A stretch of 64,000 nt of DNA from Mucor racemosus (taxonomy: Eukaryota > Mucoromycota > Mucoromycetes > Mucorales > Mucoraceae): the NCBI GenBank assembly GCA_027405735.1, contig JAPEHQ010000014.1, positions 1,302,001-1,366,000 on the forward strand, in the 5' to 3' direction. The translations under genes were made by a program, and so were the position numbers. Below are positions 13,080-25,270 of this stretch, piece after piece. Position 1 is the stretch's first letter. Each line of letters opens with the position of its first letter. Under the pieces are notes generated by a model, which ran no database searches, was not told the origin of the DNA, and saw only the letters and a program-made list of their open reading frames with translations.

Positions 13080-14196
13080 TGATCGTATCATGCTACATAT
13101 TCCTACATTTATTTTATATCTCACGAAAGACTCAAAAACGCGTAAAATTCACTGCTTTCTCATTGAAAACTGGGCCTCATTTTTCATCTCTGTTTTACTT
13201 TTTTTTTTTCACTAAATAACACCAAGAAAAAATTATATGCCAATGTACCCGAGATGCTCAACTTTAATCCAAAAACAAGTATCCGGAAATATCCTACTTT
13301 TTGCAGGTGGTATTAATTTTTCAGTGCTAAGGTTTCAGATTTTTTACGCGTATTTCACTGCTAATGGATTGAAAATTTTGAGGCTTCATATCTCCAGAAA
13401 AAATTAAGCGATACTAACACTTTCCAATAATAAAACTTACTTGTTTTGAAGTGCTCTATAACATATTTTAATATAAAAAAATTTTGAGTACTTTTATTTT
13501 TTTCATTTTTTTCGCATTTCTATAGTAGGTTTCAAAATATTGGTTAAATTGAGCAACATTTTTTTTACATTCATGTCATCAAGCTCATTGAGCTCTCTCG
13601 GACCCAATTTAGAGTTTTTCAAAATATTGATTTTTCGTGGAGATATCCTCAAAAATGTGTACAAAAAGGTACCTTCATTTCTAGCTTCCATTTTCCCCTT
13701 GTATACCCTCATCCCAAACTCTGAATTTCAGAAAATTTTGGACAAAAATCTCGTTTTTTCTACGAAAAACGCGGCTAAAAGGTTAAATAATAGCTCGATC
13801 AATAGATAATTTTTTTGCGCATCATTTCAGTTAATTATATTTTAAATATGTTTATAAAAAGTGATTTGTATACTCAAAAAACCTCCAAAATTTCAATCGC
13901 ATTTTACGCAAAATTTAATAAGAAACATTCTTTTAAATTTTGTTTCAATGGATGAAGAATCTAAAACTGTACAAAAGACATTTAAAACGCTAGTTCAACT
14001 TACTTTTCACTTCATGAGCATTTAAACGATTTTGCTTTTTACATCATTTTTCGATCATTTTGTAAAATCAATTTTGGAATCCCGTTATTATACGGTCTAA
14101 GCTGTGAGAAGAACTATTATTTTGACTATCTCAACAAAAAATCAATGCTTTTCGCTGAAACAAAAAATGTAGAGCAGTTTTGGGTTGAATCGATCT
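13080..14196 (+). repeat. 1.2-kb dispersed repeat R1, copy A
   Basis: Shares long similar stretches with 35150-36440 and 57100-58430, all in the same orientation. An example is TTTTTCGTGGAGATATCCTC, present in all three copies (here near 13630). Copies differ by many substitutions and small indels, so they are old. On the minus strand copies A and B share an open stretch with ISPRKINIL and NVKK, but stops interrupt it and I recognise no protein. Copy A ends where the 237-bp repeat begins. Confidence 0.75.
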
Positions 14197-14440
14197 TGTA
14201 AATATCGGTTTTCGAGGATATTAAACAGCCAATTTTGAAGCCAATTCCATTTCTAACTCATATTGAAATGTAATTCTTATAAATAGTTTTTTAAACCAAG
14301 ACATAGAAGCTCTTGGTTCTTTCTTTTACCATTAGTTTTTCTAGTAATAAAGCCTACTACGTTCTCCATGATAAATGTGACTAGTATTTATTATTATTAT
14401 TTCTATGAACAAGGTTGTATGTATCCATAAACTCTCAGCA
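14197..14440 (-). repeat. 237-bp dispersed repeat M, copy 1
   Basis: From GGTTTTCGAGGATATTAAAC to ATCCATAAACTCTC. It matches 40608-40835 (same orientation) and 61576-61812 (opposite orientation). The strand is given relative to the copy at 61576, where clean insertion boundaries are visible. Confidence 0.75.
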
Positions 14441-14461
14441 AATATAAAAAGAATTGGTGCC

Positions 14462-14511
14462 TCAATTAGGATTTAACAAACAACGCGTCGTATTACGGTA
14501 AATCGAGTTTG
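14462..14511 (+). repeat. fragment of the 132-bp hAT-type MITE
   Basis: TTAGGATTTAACAAACAACG and the following 30 bases match the first 50 bases of the complete MITE at 14543. The copy stops at 14511, exactly where similarity to the CACTA-ended repeat begins. Confidence 0.6.
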
Positions 14512-14542
14512 ACTGGATGTTGTCTTGTATACCACTACCAAC

Positions 14543-14674
14543 TAGGATTTCAAAAACAACGCATCGTATTATAGTTAACCGAATTTGACTGCTTTAACGG
14601 GCAGTTTTCCAGCTCAAATCGAATGGTCATTTCAGTTAAAACTCGATTCAAACTCGAATTGAAGCCCAATCCTA
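14543..14674. mobile_element. 132-bp non-autonomous hAT-type MITE
   Basis: Ends are TAGGATTT and CCAATCCTA (inverted), like the termini of the large hAT element. It is flanked by 8-bp direct repeats CTACCAAC (14535-14542) and CTACCTAC (14675-14682). The corresponding right-arm sequence near 34294 lacks the insertion and reads CTACCAACTATCAAAG on the minus strand. Confidence 0.75.
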
Positions 14675-15077
14675 CTACCTACTATCAAAGGTACACCATA
14701 AGAATTACTTGTTAATTGATTTTACTAATAAATCAATTTTTATAGGCAAAAACTAAGGACGTATTAAGTTCAAAACGCTTGAAACAATTCAATTATGCTA
14801 ATATACATGATTTATTATCCCTTGCTTATTCAATTGCTATATTTAATTTTAATCTTTTGTTTAAATACTGCTAATCGACACGTTCGTCCATTAGAGTTAA
14901 CTCACCATTCTTGATTAGCGTATCTATAATAACGGCCCATTATTAGCCCATAGTACGCAAAACTATTAAAAGGGGTCGCCTAATAACCTCAAATTTATCT
15001 AATTCAACAGCTGATTTTAAACTAGTAGCATCAAATCAGTTGTGTTGACTCTCAATAAAGTAAGGTGTTTTATCAAG

Positions 15078-16975
15078 GGAGGTTAATTATAAATGAAGAA
15101 TAATTAATTAATTATATATAGCTGTTTTATATCTAATTATACTTTAAATTCTTATTTTAGAAAAATTGAATTTGGATATAATATAAAATTGATATATTAA
15201 AGAAATCAATCATGGTGAGTGTAAACTTTTTATATGTACTTTCAAGAGAATTATGTAATACGTTGCATGGTAGAGAATATGACCTGTAATAAGTCAATAA
15301 ACTATTACTATAAGTCAGTGATGATTGTATTAATTACCTGATAGACCTGGAATTAGTATTATGAGTTGTACTTGTATATTACCTTATTGTTACAAAACGA
15401 AAAAAAAACGAAAATAAAATTACATAAAAAAAAATTATTATATGGTATAAATATGATCACGTGATAATTGCTAGGGAATAGTACGCCTTATACTTCTATT
15501 ATATTTATTTTATTAATTCCTTTATCTATCAGGCTTTTCAATATATACAATACTTTTTTTAACTCTTTTATGCTTTAATGAAACTTCTTCTTCCATAATT
15601 TCATCTTCGTCAAAATTGATAGAATCGACTTCTAATTCATCAAGGCTCATATTTAATAATTTATTTTGTAACGTACTTATTTCAATTAGATTTTTATTTA
15701 TCTTAATCTCATCATTAAATGCAATTTGTATCTTACTTTCTTTTATAGGAAACTCAAAGCCATCACTATACCAAAGCTTATGATGCGGTAATTCTTCTAT
15801 ATTATAATCTTTAACCATTTGCCAAATATTTTTCAGTAAACAAGATAATTTAAATTGTATATTGTAATGTTTTATATCAGATACCTGTACAGATGCTCTG
15901 TTATTATTAAACTTCTCAAATTTACTTCCTATAACACTAAATTCATTCTCTATTATGGATCTAAAGCTTCCAAATACGCTGTTAAAATGTAATTCATTCA
16001 CACTCAATTTACTATCCTTTTCTTTTCTAACTGGATACATAAAATGCATATCTTTAAATTCATATCCAAGATTAATTCCATTTTCTTTAAATTGGTTTAT
16101 AAATAGTGGATAACCTCCATCCATAGCCAAACAATCACCAATATGTAGTTTATTATAGAGATTCATTTTTAAGAACATTGTACCATCATTAGATTCACCA
16201 CATTTTTCGGAGTCTGAAATATAAATTATCATTTTATTCATATCACAAACAATTTGAGTTCTGACACCTGGTTTTTTTAATTTATAAGAATGTAATTTTA
16301 TTCTTTCTGTATCTGGATTGTAGTATTTTATTTTTGAGTCATGACCATCTATAATTAAAGTTGCATTCTTAAATCCTATTGGGTTATATAGTTTTGCAGA
16401 TAATAATCTTATCTTTATATTTGAAAATAAGTTTAACAAATCTATGTTTATTATTTTATTGATTCTTTTATAATTGTCTATCCAAAATTTTTTATATAAA
16501 TCATAAAAAGTAGCATAGCACATAAATTGAGACATTTTCTGCCCTGATAGACCACAAACTAAATGATATAATAAAATAAGACCTTTATCTAATTCAGGAT
16601 ATGGACCTGGATACTCTTGTGTCCCATATAAAATATTTAAAAAGTAAAATACAGGAATATAGCCTAATTGATTAAGTAATACATCTTTTATAAAATTTAT
16701 ATCTTTCATATATTTTAAAGTAGTTCTATGATTATATTTTTTACTAATTATTTTCCAATTAGATTCATAAAAATACCATTTATCAATTATTAATCTATTA
16801 ATCTCTATATTAATCTTTTCTTTTATATTCTCTTCTTCTGTGTCATTCATTTATCATTGTATACCTTTTTCAATTATTAATATTTAAATATGCATTAAAT
16901 GATAAAATGAGATTATCTGTCTGAATTTAGGATATAAAAAATAAAAAGAATATAAATTCAATCTGACCAGACGCC
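15078..16975 (-). mobile_element. PIF/Harbinger-like DNA transposon
   Basis: A 1898-bp insertion in the left arm only. The uninterrupted site in the right arm (complement of about 33893-33906) reads TTTATCAAGTATGACG. Here AAG is present on both sides (15075-15077 and 16976-16978), a 3-bp target duplication. Ends read GGAGGTTAATT and, inverted, GGCGTCTGGTC, so the terminal inverted repeats are very short or degenerate. It carries one intact transposase gene. Confidence 0.85.
15522..16850 (-). CDS. Harbinger/DDE_4-like transposase
   Basis: A single uninterrupted frame of 442 aa. The layout matches the DDE_Tnp_4 (IS5/PIF-Harbinger) fold: first acidic residue D168 in LIIDGHDSKI, second D244 in LAMDGGYPLF, third E301 in SFRSIIENEFSVIGSKFEKF, the typical R-x-x-I/V-E-x-x-F helix. 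The N-terminal 130 residues probably include the DNA-binding part. Composition is extremely rich in I, N and K, with AAA, AAT and TTA codons dominating, more AT-biased than the cellular genes here. The intact frame, target duplication and absence from the other arm suggest recent insertion. No Myb-like partner gene is seen inside the element, so it may depend on a copy elsewhere or not need one. Confidence 0.85.
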   Translation of the reverse strand: MNDTEEENIKEKINIEINRLIIDKWYFYESNWKIISKKYNHRTTLKYMKDINFIKDVLLNQLGYIPVFYFLNILYGTQEYPGPYPELDKGLILLYHLVCGLSGQKMSQFMCYATFYDLYKKFWIDNYKRINKIINIDLLNLFSNIKIRLLSAKLYNPIGFKNATLIIDGHDSKIKYYNPDTERIKLHSYKLKKPGVRTQIVCDMNKMIIYISDSEKCGESNDGTMFLKMNLYNKLHIGDCLAMDGGYPLFINQFKENGINLGYEFKDMHFMYPVRKEKDSKLSVNELHFNSVFGSFRSIIENEFSVIGSKFEKFNNNRASVQVSDIKHYNIQFKLSCLLKNIWQMVKDYNIEELPHHKLWYSDGFEFPIKESKIQIAFNDEIKINKNLIEISTLQNKLLNMSLDELEVDSINFDEDEIMEEEVSLKHKRVKKSIVYIEKPDR

Positions 16976-17814
16976 AAGTATGACGTTGAATTTCAGTGTA
17001 TTTCCGTCAAATTGAACAAATAGAGGTATGGTCTATACAGAGATATATGAATGTGCGGGAGAGCTCAGATCTATAAAAACAAAAAAATGATCCAAATTAT
17101 GATGTTTCGTCAACCTGTACGAGATTTTTTTGTGGCAATACCTGGTGGCTCAAGTGTAATTTAAGCATTTAATTGTCAAACGTATCGAATCAAGATGAAG
17201 TTGGTTGATTGATATAACAGATAATAAATGCAATATCATTTATTGAATGCATGAATATAAATGTAAATGTATAAAGCAAAGCTTACATTTGAATGAAAGT
17301 ACTAAGTATTCTGATTAGCTCAATAGGTTCAAAAGGCATAATAGTTAAGTGCAATCATTGCTACTAAATTGCATAATTTGTTGATATGCAGAAAACTCTT
17401 GACTCTTGAGGTATTTATTCTTTTTTTGTTTTGGCATTGCTACAAATCATTATCGTTTAATATGACTGAATATTAATAAATCAGAGAAAACACAACTGGT
17501 GAAAAAACTAATACCCAATGTACATCGAGGTCAAGATTGATAAAGGTGCATTCATCGTGTAATAAAAATCGCAACATTTTGATGGATAGAAATTACAGGA
17601 CCAAGGTGTTGTATTTGCCTCAGGACTTTTAAAAGGATTTAAAAGCATACTTTATCAAACTTACTTCGATTTTGAATACTCACAATATGCTATTAGTATT
17701 ATCTTGTTTTTTATTTAATTGCCGTATTATTAAAAAGCAAGTTTTCATCGCTTATGACAATGACAATGTGATGTTTCTGATTTTAGATTGTCATTTATCA
17801 TAATAAGGCGGGCT

Positions 17815-18062
17815 GATGATGATACGTTTGATACTACTGTAGATGGAACCAGTCAATTTAATTTATGGAATTTGAATGCAAATGCTGAGGAACCATTTGT
17901 AAGCATTTAATTTGGTTCTGGTAAAGCATTATTGTAGCATTGAATAAACTAGCTTGGGACAAAAAAGAGGGTGAAAAGGTGGTAATAGGTTCCAGTGGTG
18001 GTCATTTTTATGTTTATGATATTGGAGAGGAAAGACTAAAACTTAATGTAGATCACCTGTAG
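17815..18062 (+). pseudogene. decayed WD40 fragment, dynein intermediate chain-like (left arm)
   Basis: Translating in shifting frames gives DDTFDTTVDGTSQFNLWNLN, ANAEEPFVS, then after stops FGSGKAL and NKLAWDKKEGEKVVIGSSGG, HFYVYDIGEE. Spacing and words (D-G-x-x-x-F-x-L-W-N-L-N, E-x-P, G-x-x-L-N-K-L-x-W, G-x-x-G-G-x-x-x-V-Y-D-I-G-E) fit a WD repeat pair near the C-terminus of cytoplasmic dynein intermediate chain. Several stops make it non-functional. The same fragment occurs at 32814-33061 and 62553-62806, always inside the CACTA-ended repeat, so it moves with that element. Confidence 0.5.
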
Positions 18063-19439
18063 CGCAATAATTATAAAGTAAGACTATATTATCATCAAAT
18101 AAACTACCACACAGTATAAACATGCATAAAGGTTTACAGCAATAAGCTTGAATCAAGTGGGTACAACATCGTAAATTCCTGATAAAGTTCCCAAGTATTA
18201 TAAAATCTCTTATTTTTGAGACTTACAAGGCTTATAAGCGGAATATTAATTTAGAAAATTATTTTTGTCCAGATCATCAATTTTGACATTTTTTAATTTT
18301 TTTTTCTAATTTTGCAAATCTAGAGTTAATTATACTACCAATTATAAAAATAAAAAATATACACATGTACCAAATTTAGTGCTCTATTTATTCAATAATA
18401 AATAACAAACATTTTTATTGCAGCATATTACATGAAAATCCTTTAACCAAAAATCCGTTTTTGGGACAAAAGTACAAATTTTCATTACTCAACATTTAAT
18501 ATTAAGCTTTTATAAAATATGTATTAGTCATGGCTACAATTTCCTCTCACAATGTGGTATATTTAAACGTTGATTTTGGTATCAAAATTTGATTTTCCTG
18601 TTTTTTGATCAAAATCATGAGTGTTAGTAAGGATAAAATGAGTCCCGAAAATGTCCGCTACAAAAACTGAATTTTCAGACCGTATGTGGTTAAATATAAG
18701 AAAAGTAAAGAAAAAAAAACGCATTTTTGTTTAAAACTAGGATATATACCATAGTATAAGAGACTTAGCCGTTCGATCTTGCTATGCTCAATTATGGCGT
18801 CGCTCTACAGGCTCGCGTTTGCAATTTTTTAATGAATGTATGATATGACAGACAGTTTTTCTAGTAGAAAAAAGTATGTTTCTATGATAACAGATATTGC
18901 CTATTTTGTTTAGTTTATAGGTTGATGCGCTGTAATGCTGCTTTTACATTGACTGAAATGTGCAATTTATCAGGGTTTTAATTGCGCTAAATAATGTAAA
19001 GCCCTGAAAATCCTTTTCTACGTGTGTTATTTCTCATTTTTTGTTTTCATATTCCAAGGATATAGTCACCGTTTGATCAGGTAGATCAGACTATCAAGCT
19101 AGTATTCTTTTCGTTTATCTAAATATCTATGTTAACGCAAGAGACTAATATTTTTAATGTAGATAGCGGTCTATATTAGAGACTGATATTTTCATTTAAC
19201 GGCATTCTAATAACAAATATCATTATTTACTACCGTGTTGTTGCGCATATTTCTTGATTACCAGATCAAATATCATTATTTACTACTGTATTATTGGAAA
19301 TATTTCTTAATTACCAGATCAAATCGAAGGCAATGATTGTCATAGAACGATAATTGTCATTATAGTAAAAGTTTATTATTTGAATTACAATTAAATGTCA
19401 ATCTCGCGTACATACAATTGACATCCTGTGCAACCAAAT

Positions 19440-19773
19440 CAAAGTGTAGTAAACTACATATACCAAGTTTGTTTAGTAATCAAATTGATCTTAGTCAACA
19501 TCTAAGATCTAATAACTTTAAATCACACAAAACTTTAAAATGTCAAATTGTACCACTGGTACTCCCAAACTAGGAACTAAACCATGAAGATCTTGCTTCA
19601 AGATCTTATTACTGTATTATTAATAGAATTAGAAAATAGTATATATATCACAAAGGCTATGGTAATCCATAAACCTTTGCTTTTACTTTATATCTTAAAT
19701 AAATATCAAAGAGTTATAATTGTAGTCGCAACGCTTTTTTTGTTTAATTACTATTTTTGTAGCACAAAGTGTA
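19440..19773. repeat. insertion flanked by CAAAGTGTA direct repeats
   Basis: CAAAGTGTA occurs at 19440-19448 and again at 19765-19773. The related fragment at 37675-37863 has this word only once (minus strand, near 37809) and lacks the intervening 316 bases. This looks like an insertion with a 9-bp target duplication. No convincing inverted termini or coding content are visible. Being in both palindrome arms (mirror 24784-25117), it predates the duplication. Confidence 0.55.
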
Positions 19774-20559
19774 TTCAAAGATAGAACCAAGGAACTTGTT
19801 GATAAACAAGTCCATAAATTTTTATATTCATGAAGAACCAATAACTTTGCCATCTACCAATGTACATAACAACTCAACACATTTAATCAACCTTTCTAGA
19901 TAATCATTGGTCAGTTACAATGATCCATTACTTTTAGATCCCCATTTCCTTTAGATTAGACAATTAATATAAATAGCAAAAGACTTTCATTAGCCATGAA
20001 AATCTTTATCTTATTTTTAAAGAATAAAACAACATCTTATATATTATTTCTTACGTGTTTTATTTTCAATTTTTCACAATGATATTTATATCTACTTAGT
20101 AAAAAGCTAGAACTGGCTACAAACCAACGAAATGTCCCAGAAAAGTGATAAAATCTCTAATATTATAGAAACAAAAAAAAAAGAATAATCTAATGTCTTG
20201 CCTAATAACCATAATTATGATCGTGGCTCTACTTGAAAACAAATATTTTTACAGCTGACAATCGTAAACTAAAATAGTAGGTTTAAAGAAGCTTAATTTG
20301 TTTAAATTTTATGTGTAATAAAGTAAAACGTATAATATTAGATTTGATTTGCATATAAATCTAAGCAGTAAGTGTTATTTAAGTTTATGCTCAATCAAAA
20401 ACCGTTGTTGCCGTAAACATTATAGCTATAAACACATTTACAAATGATAATAATCGTAAATATATTGGTTCTTGCATATATTGCTCTATATCAACAGCGT
20501 ATTGAATTGTATTGCCTATAATCTATATTAATAGAAACAAGTGTAATTTAAAAATCCAT

Positions 20560-20936
20560 TCCAGTAAAAAATGCAATGGAATTTTGAGAACGGCACGATG
20601 CTCATGTACAAACCAATAATTTGTGTCCATACGATCAGTTCATTATGCTCATGGTCAAATTTTATTATTATACAGAAATAGGGATAATGATATGCTTATG
20701 GGCAATTCTACTATTATGCACACATGGAATTAATGTCATGCACATGGACAGAATCTATAATTCTGCACATACTAGGCTTTTCGTTATGCTCGTGTGCAGT
20801 TTCGTTTGTTGTGCCTAAGTTCATCTTGTTATCCTTTTATCCATTATTCAATGGGCGCAACAACTCATCAAATCATAGTGTGCAGCCCATCTGGGCACAA
20901 CAAAATTATCTTGTACAGCACAGTTCGGCCGTAGTG
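20560..20936 (-). repeat. subterminal motif cluster of the CACTA-ended element (left arm)
   Basis: Repeated short words of the type ATGCTCATG, GGGCA, ATTCTGCACA and TATTATGC occur in both orientations over about 380 bp, ending at the CACTACGGCC terminus. Similar clusters sit next to the termini at 35119 and 59038. This is the arrangement of transposase-binding subterminal repeats known from CACTA elements. Confidence 0.45.
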
Positions 20937-22249
20937 CTTTTTTATATGGATCCTTTAAATTTGTGATTTTATGGACTTTTTTTGAATCCGGTTGTATCAT
21001 CTTATACGTTTCAAGTTAAATCGGCCATTAGGCTAGTAATGCTTTATTAGGTTGTATTTACGCTTTACTTAAAATAAGCTTTTGAATAATTAATAGCAAT
21101 ACAGTCGAACCTTGATTTTTGTATGCAATTTCGATACCTGATGTTATATCAAAAGATACTAATATAAAAATACTCTGCTAAAAGATACATTTTATTAATT
21201 CATTGATGCTTCGTATTTATATGTTTTCTAAATGGTTATATGATTATCAATGTTATTAATGAATTGCCGGGTATTGAGGTACTTGATATGATTTGGGAAC
21301 AAATCATATACAATGGAATTTGTGGAATTGGGAATCTGTGATTGTATCATTTGAATAAGATGTAGGATTGCTTATGTTTCATTGCTACGGATTGTTCCTG
21401 AATGTTCCTGATAGTCGCTGTTAATGCTAGTGGTTATGTATGACATTTAGTATGAGTTACTAAATGTCATGCCATGTTGGATTTCAATAGTTGTTCCTGG
21501 ATTTCTACATCTGGGTAAACTTATGATATATCACCTGAATCTTACAGTATAGCTGCTTGAAATATTTAAACAACCGCGTCCGGGCTATCCGGTGGTTTTT
21601 TCTAAAGATTTAAAGCTTGGAAATATCATTAGATGGCCGCTTCCGGAGATTGTTTGGCTTTTTTTTTTTTTTTGGAAAAGTGACGATTGGCATAAATATG
21701 AATCATATACTATGTTGTATGCCACCAAGAAGTACCATATGTTATCACCTTCTACAGTATGAATATATCTTACAATCTGTCGTATATTTTCAGGATTGAT
21801 AAATAGTACTTAAAAAAGAATACAATTAAAAGAGAATGAGTAATGAATCAGTTCTTCGACTGTATAATAAAAAAAGATGTCGTTTATTTAGATATAAAAG
21901 TACGGCCTTTCATATTGATTTGACATTGAGATCCTGAGTTGTAATTTAAGGCACTACTATTGAACCATTGGATCTGTTTGATAGTAATCTATGGATTGAA
22001 ATGGATCAATCATAATTTAACCATTCTCGCAGAGCTTGTGAGTTGCCTTGTTTCAATGCTGCGCTAAATATGCTTGGATGTTGATTTGATAGCTACTTGA
22101 TTAGTTAACTGCTGGGATGAAATAATATGGTGTCATAATTGAGGTCCAAGCGTTCTTGGTAATTACTGGATTAAACGTGGTACGCTAGGAGTTTCTTATA
22201 TCCGATATCAAGTCTTGCACTTCAATACATGTCGTAGTCAATAGATTGT

Positions 22250-22307
22250 AAGATGTATTGATACTGTAGAAGGTGATAATGTATGATACTAGTAGGTGGA
22301 ATACAAC
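22250..22307. other. palindrome spacer (58 nt)
   Basis: The only unpaired bases between the arms; the axis is at 22278.5. The spacer (ATACTGTAGAAGGTGATAA and flanks) is a diverged copy of a sub-repeat also found in each arm (about 21700-21775 and 22783-22857) and at 58965-59035. Confidence 0.9.
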
Positions 22308-25270
22308 ACAATCTATTGACTATGATATGTATTGAAGTGCAAGACTTGATATCGGATATAAGAAACTCCTAGCGTACCACGTTTAATCCAGTAATTACCA
22401 AGAACGCTTGGACCTCAATTATGACACCATATTATTTCATCCCAGCAGTTAACTAATCAAGTAGCTATCAAATCAACATCCAAGCATATTTAGCGCAGCA
22501 TTGAAACAAGGCAACTCACAAGCTCTGCGAGAATGGTTAAATTATGATTGATCCATTTCAATCCATAGATTACTATCAAACAGATCCAATGGTTCAATAG
22601 TAGTGCCTTAAATTACAACTCAGGATCTCAATGTCAAATCAATATGAAAGGCCGTACTTTTATATCTAAATAAACGACATCTTTTTTTATTATACAGTCG
22701 AAGAACTGATTCATTACTCATTCTCTTTTAATTGTATTCTTTTTTAAGTACTATTTATCAATCCTGAAAATATACGACAGATTGTAAGATATATTCATAC
22801 TGTAGAAGGTGATAACATATGGTACTTCTTGGTGGCATACAACATAGTATATGATTCATATTTATGCCAATCGTCACTTTTCCAAAAAAAAAAAAAAAGC
22901 CAAACAATCTCCGGAAGCGGCCATCTAATGATATTTCCAAGCTTTAAATCTTTAGAAAAAACCACCGGATAGCCCGGACGCGGTTGTTTAAATATTTCAA
23001 GCAGCTATACTGTAAGATTCAGGTGATATATCATAAGTTTACCCAGATGTAGAAATCCAGGAACAACTATTGAAATCCAACATGGCATGACATTTAGTAA
23101 CTCATACTAAATGTCATACATAACCACTAGCATTAACAGCGACTATCAGGAACATTCAGGAACAATCCGTAGCAATGAAACATAAGCAATCCTACATCTT
23201 ATTCAAATGATACAATCACAGATTCCCAATTCCACAAATTCCATTGTATATGATTTGTTCCCAAATCATATCAAGTACCTCAATACCCGGCAATTCATTA
23301 ATAACATTGATAATCATATAACCATTTAGAAAACATATAAATACGAAGCATCAATGAATTAATAAAATGTATCTTTTAGCAGAGTATTTTTATATTAGTA
23401 TCTTTTGATATAACATCAGGTATCGAAATTGCATACAAAAATCAAGGTTCGACTGTATTGCTATTAATTATTCAAAAGCTTATTTTAAGTAAAGCGTAAA
23501 TACAACCTAATAAAGCATTACTAGCCTAATGGCCGATTTAACTTGAAACGTATAAGATGATACAACCGGATTCAAAAAAAGTCCATAAAATCACAAATTT
23601 AAAGGATCCATATAAAAAAGCACTACGGCCGAACTGTGCTGTACAAGATAATTTTGTTGTGCCCAGATGGGCTGCACACTATGATTTGATGAGTTGTTGC
23701 GCCCATTGAATAATGGATAAAAGGATAACAAGATGAACTTAGGCACAACAAACGAAACTGCACACGAGCATAACGAAAAGCCTAGTATGTGCAGAATTAT
23801 AGATTCTGTCCATGTGCATGACATTAATTCCATGTGTGCATAATAGTAGAATTGCCCATAAGCATATCATTATCCCTATTTCTGTATAATAATAAAATTT
23901 GACCATGAGCATAATGAACTGATCGTATGGACACAAATTATTGGTTTGTACATGAGCATCGTGCCGTTCTCAAAATTCCATTGCATTTTTTACTGGAATG
24001 GATTTTTAAATTACACTTGTTTCTATTAATATAGATTATAGGCAATACAATTCAATACGCTGTTGATATAGAGCAATATATGCAAGAACCAATATATTTA
24101 CGATTATTATCATTTGTAAATGTGTTTATAGCTATAATGTTTACGGCAACAACGGTTTTTGATTGAGCATAAACTTAAATAACACTTACTGCTTAGATTT
24201 ATATGCAAATCAAATCTAATATTATACGTTTTACTTTATTACACATAAAATTTAAACAAATTAAGCTTCTTTAAACCTACTATTTTAGTTTACGATTGTC
24301 AGCTGTAAAAATATTTGTTTTCAAGTAGAGCCACGATCATAATTATGGTTATTAGGCAAGACATTAGATTATTCTTTTTTTTTTGTTTCTATAATATTAG
24401 AGATTTTATCACTTTTCTGGGACATTTCGTTGGTTTGTAGCCAGTTCTAGCTTTTTACTAAGTAGATATAAATATCATTGTGAAAAATTGAAAATAAAAC
24501 ACGTAAGAAATAATATATAAGATGTTGTTTTATTCTTTAAAAATAAGATAAAGATTTTCATGGCTAATGAAAGTCTTTTGCTATTTATATTAATTGTCTA
24601 ATCTAAAGGAAATGGGGATCTAAAAGTAATGGATCATTGTAACTGACCAATGATTATCTAGAAAGGTTGATTAAATGTGTTGAGTTGTTATGTACATTGG
24701 TAGATGGCAAAGTTATTGGTTCTTCATGAATATAAAAATTTATGGACTTGTTTATCAACAAGTTCCTTGGTTCTATCTTTGAATACACTTTGTGCTACAA
24801 AAATAGTAATTAAACAAAAAAAGCGTTGCGACTACAATTATAACTCTTTGATATTTATTTAAGATATAAAGTAAAAGCAAAGGTTTATGGATTACCATAG
24901 CCTTTGTGATATATATACTATTTTCTAATTCTATTAATAATACAGTAATAAGATCTTGAAGCAAGATCTTCATGGTTTAGTTCCTAGTTTGGGAGTACCA
25001 GTGGTACAATTTGACATTTTAAAGTTTTGTGTGATTTAAAGTTATTAGATCTTAGATGTTGACTAAGATCAATTTGATTACTAAACAAACTTGGTATATG
25101 TAGTTTACTACACTTTGATTTGGTTGCACAGGATGTCAATTGTATGTACGCGAGATTGACATTTAATTGTAATTCAAATAATAAACTTTTACTATAATGA
25201 CAATTATCGTTCTATGACAATCATTGCCTTCGATTTGATCTGGTAATTAAGAAATATTTCCAATAATACA

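Larger units (their letters stand above)
14512..20936 (-). mobile_element. CACTA-ended non-autonomous element, truncated left-arm copy
   Basis: The right end, AGTTCGGCCGTAGTG, stops at 20936. Reading from there to the left matches the complete copy at 23621-35119 and its WD40-like fragment. Its other end is missing: similarity fades at 14512, next to the MITE fragment. It is interrupted by the 132-bp MITE (14543-14674) and the Harbinger-like element (15078-16975). Confidence 0.5.
14768..22249 (+). repeat. left arm of giant palindrome
   Basis: Reverse complement of 22308-34207. Paired positions sum to 44557 from the centre out to the hAT insertion, to 50876 between the hAT and Harbinger insertions, and to 48975 outside, so no other indels occur. 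Stretches compared by eye are identical or differ by single bases (for example 22231, 22234, and near 15040 and 17210). Outside 14768 the match continues but drops to roughly 85 percent. Confidence 0.95.

Noticed and set aside
17926..17945. Intron in the WD40-like fragment (GTAAGC to TTGTAG, about 39 nt)
   Set aside because: The interval itself still reads FGSGKAL, which fits the protein family, so it is more likely decayed coding sequence.
20621..24973. Pairs of identical small open frames in both palindrome arms (for example 20724-20966 and 23591-23833)
   Set aside because: They lie in subterminal motif clusters and repeat sequence and are duplicated only because the arms are identical; no protein family is recognisable.
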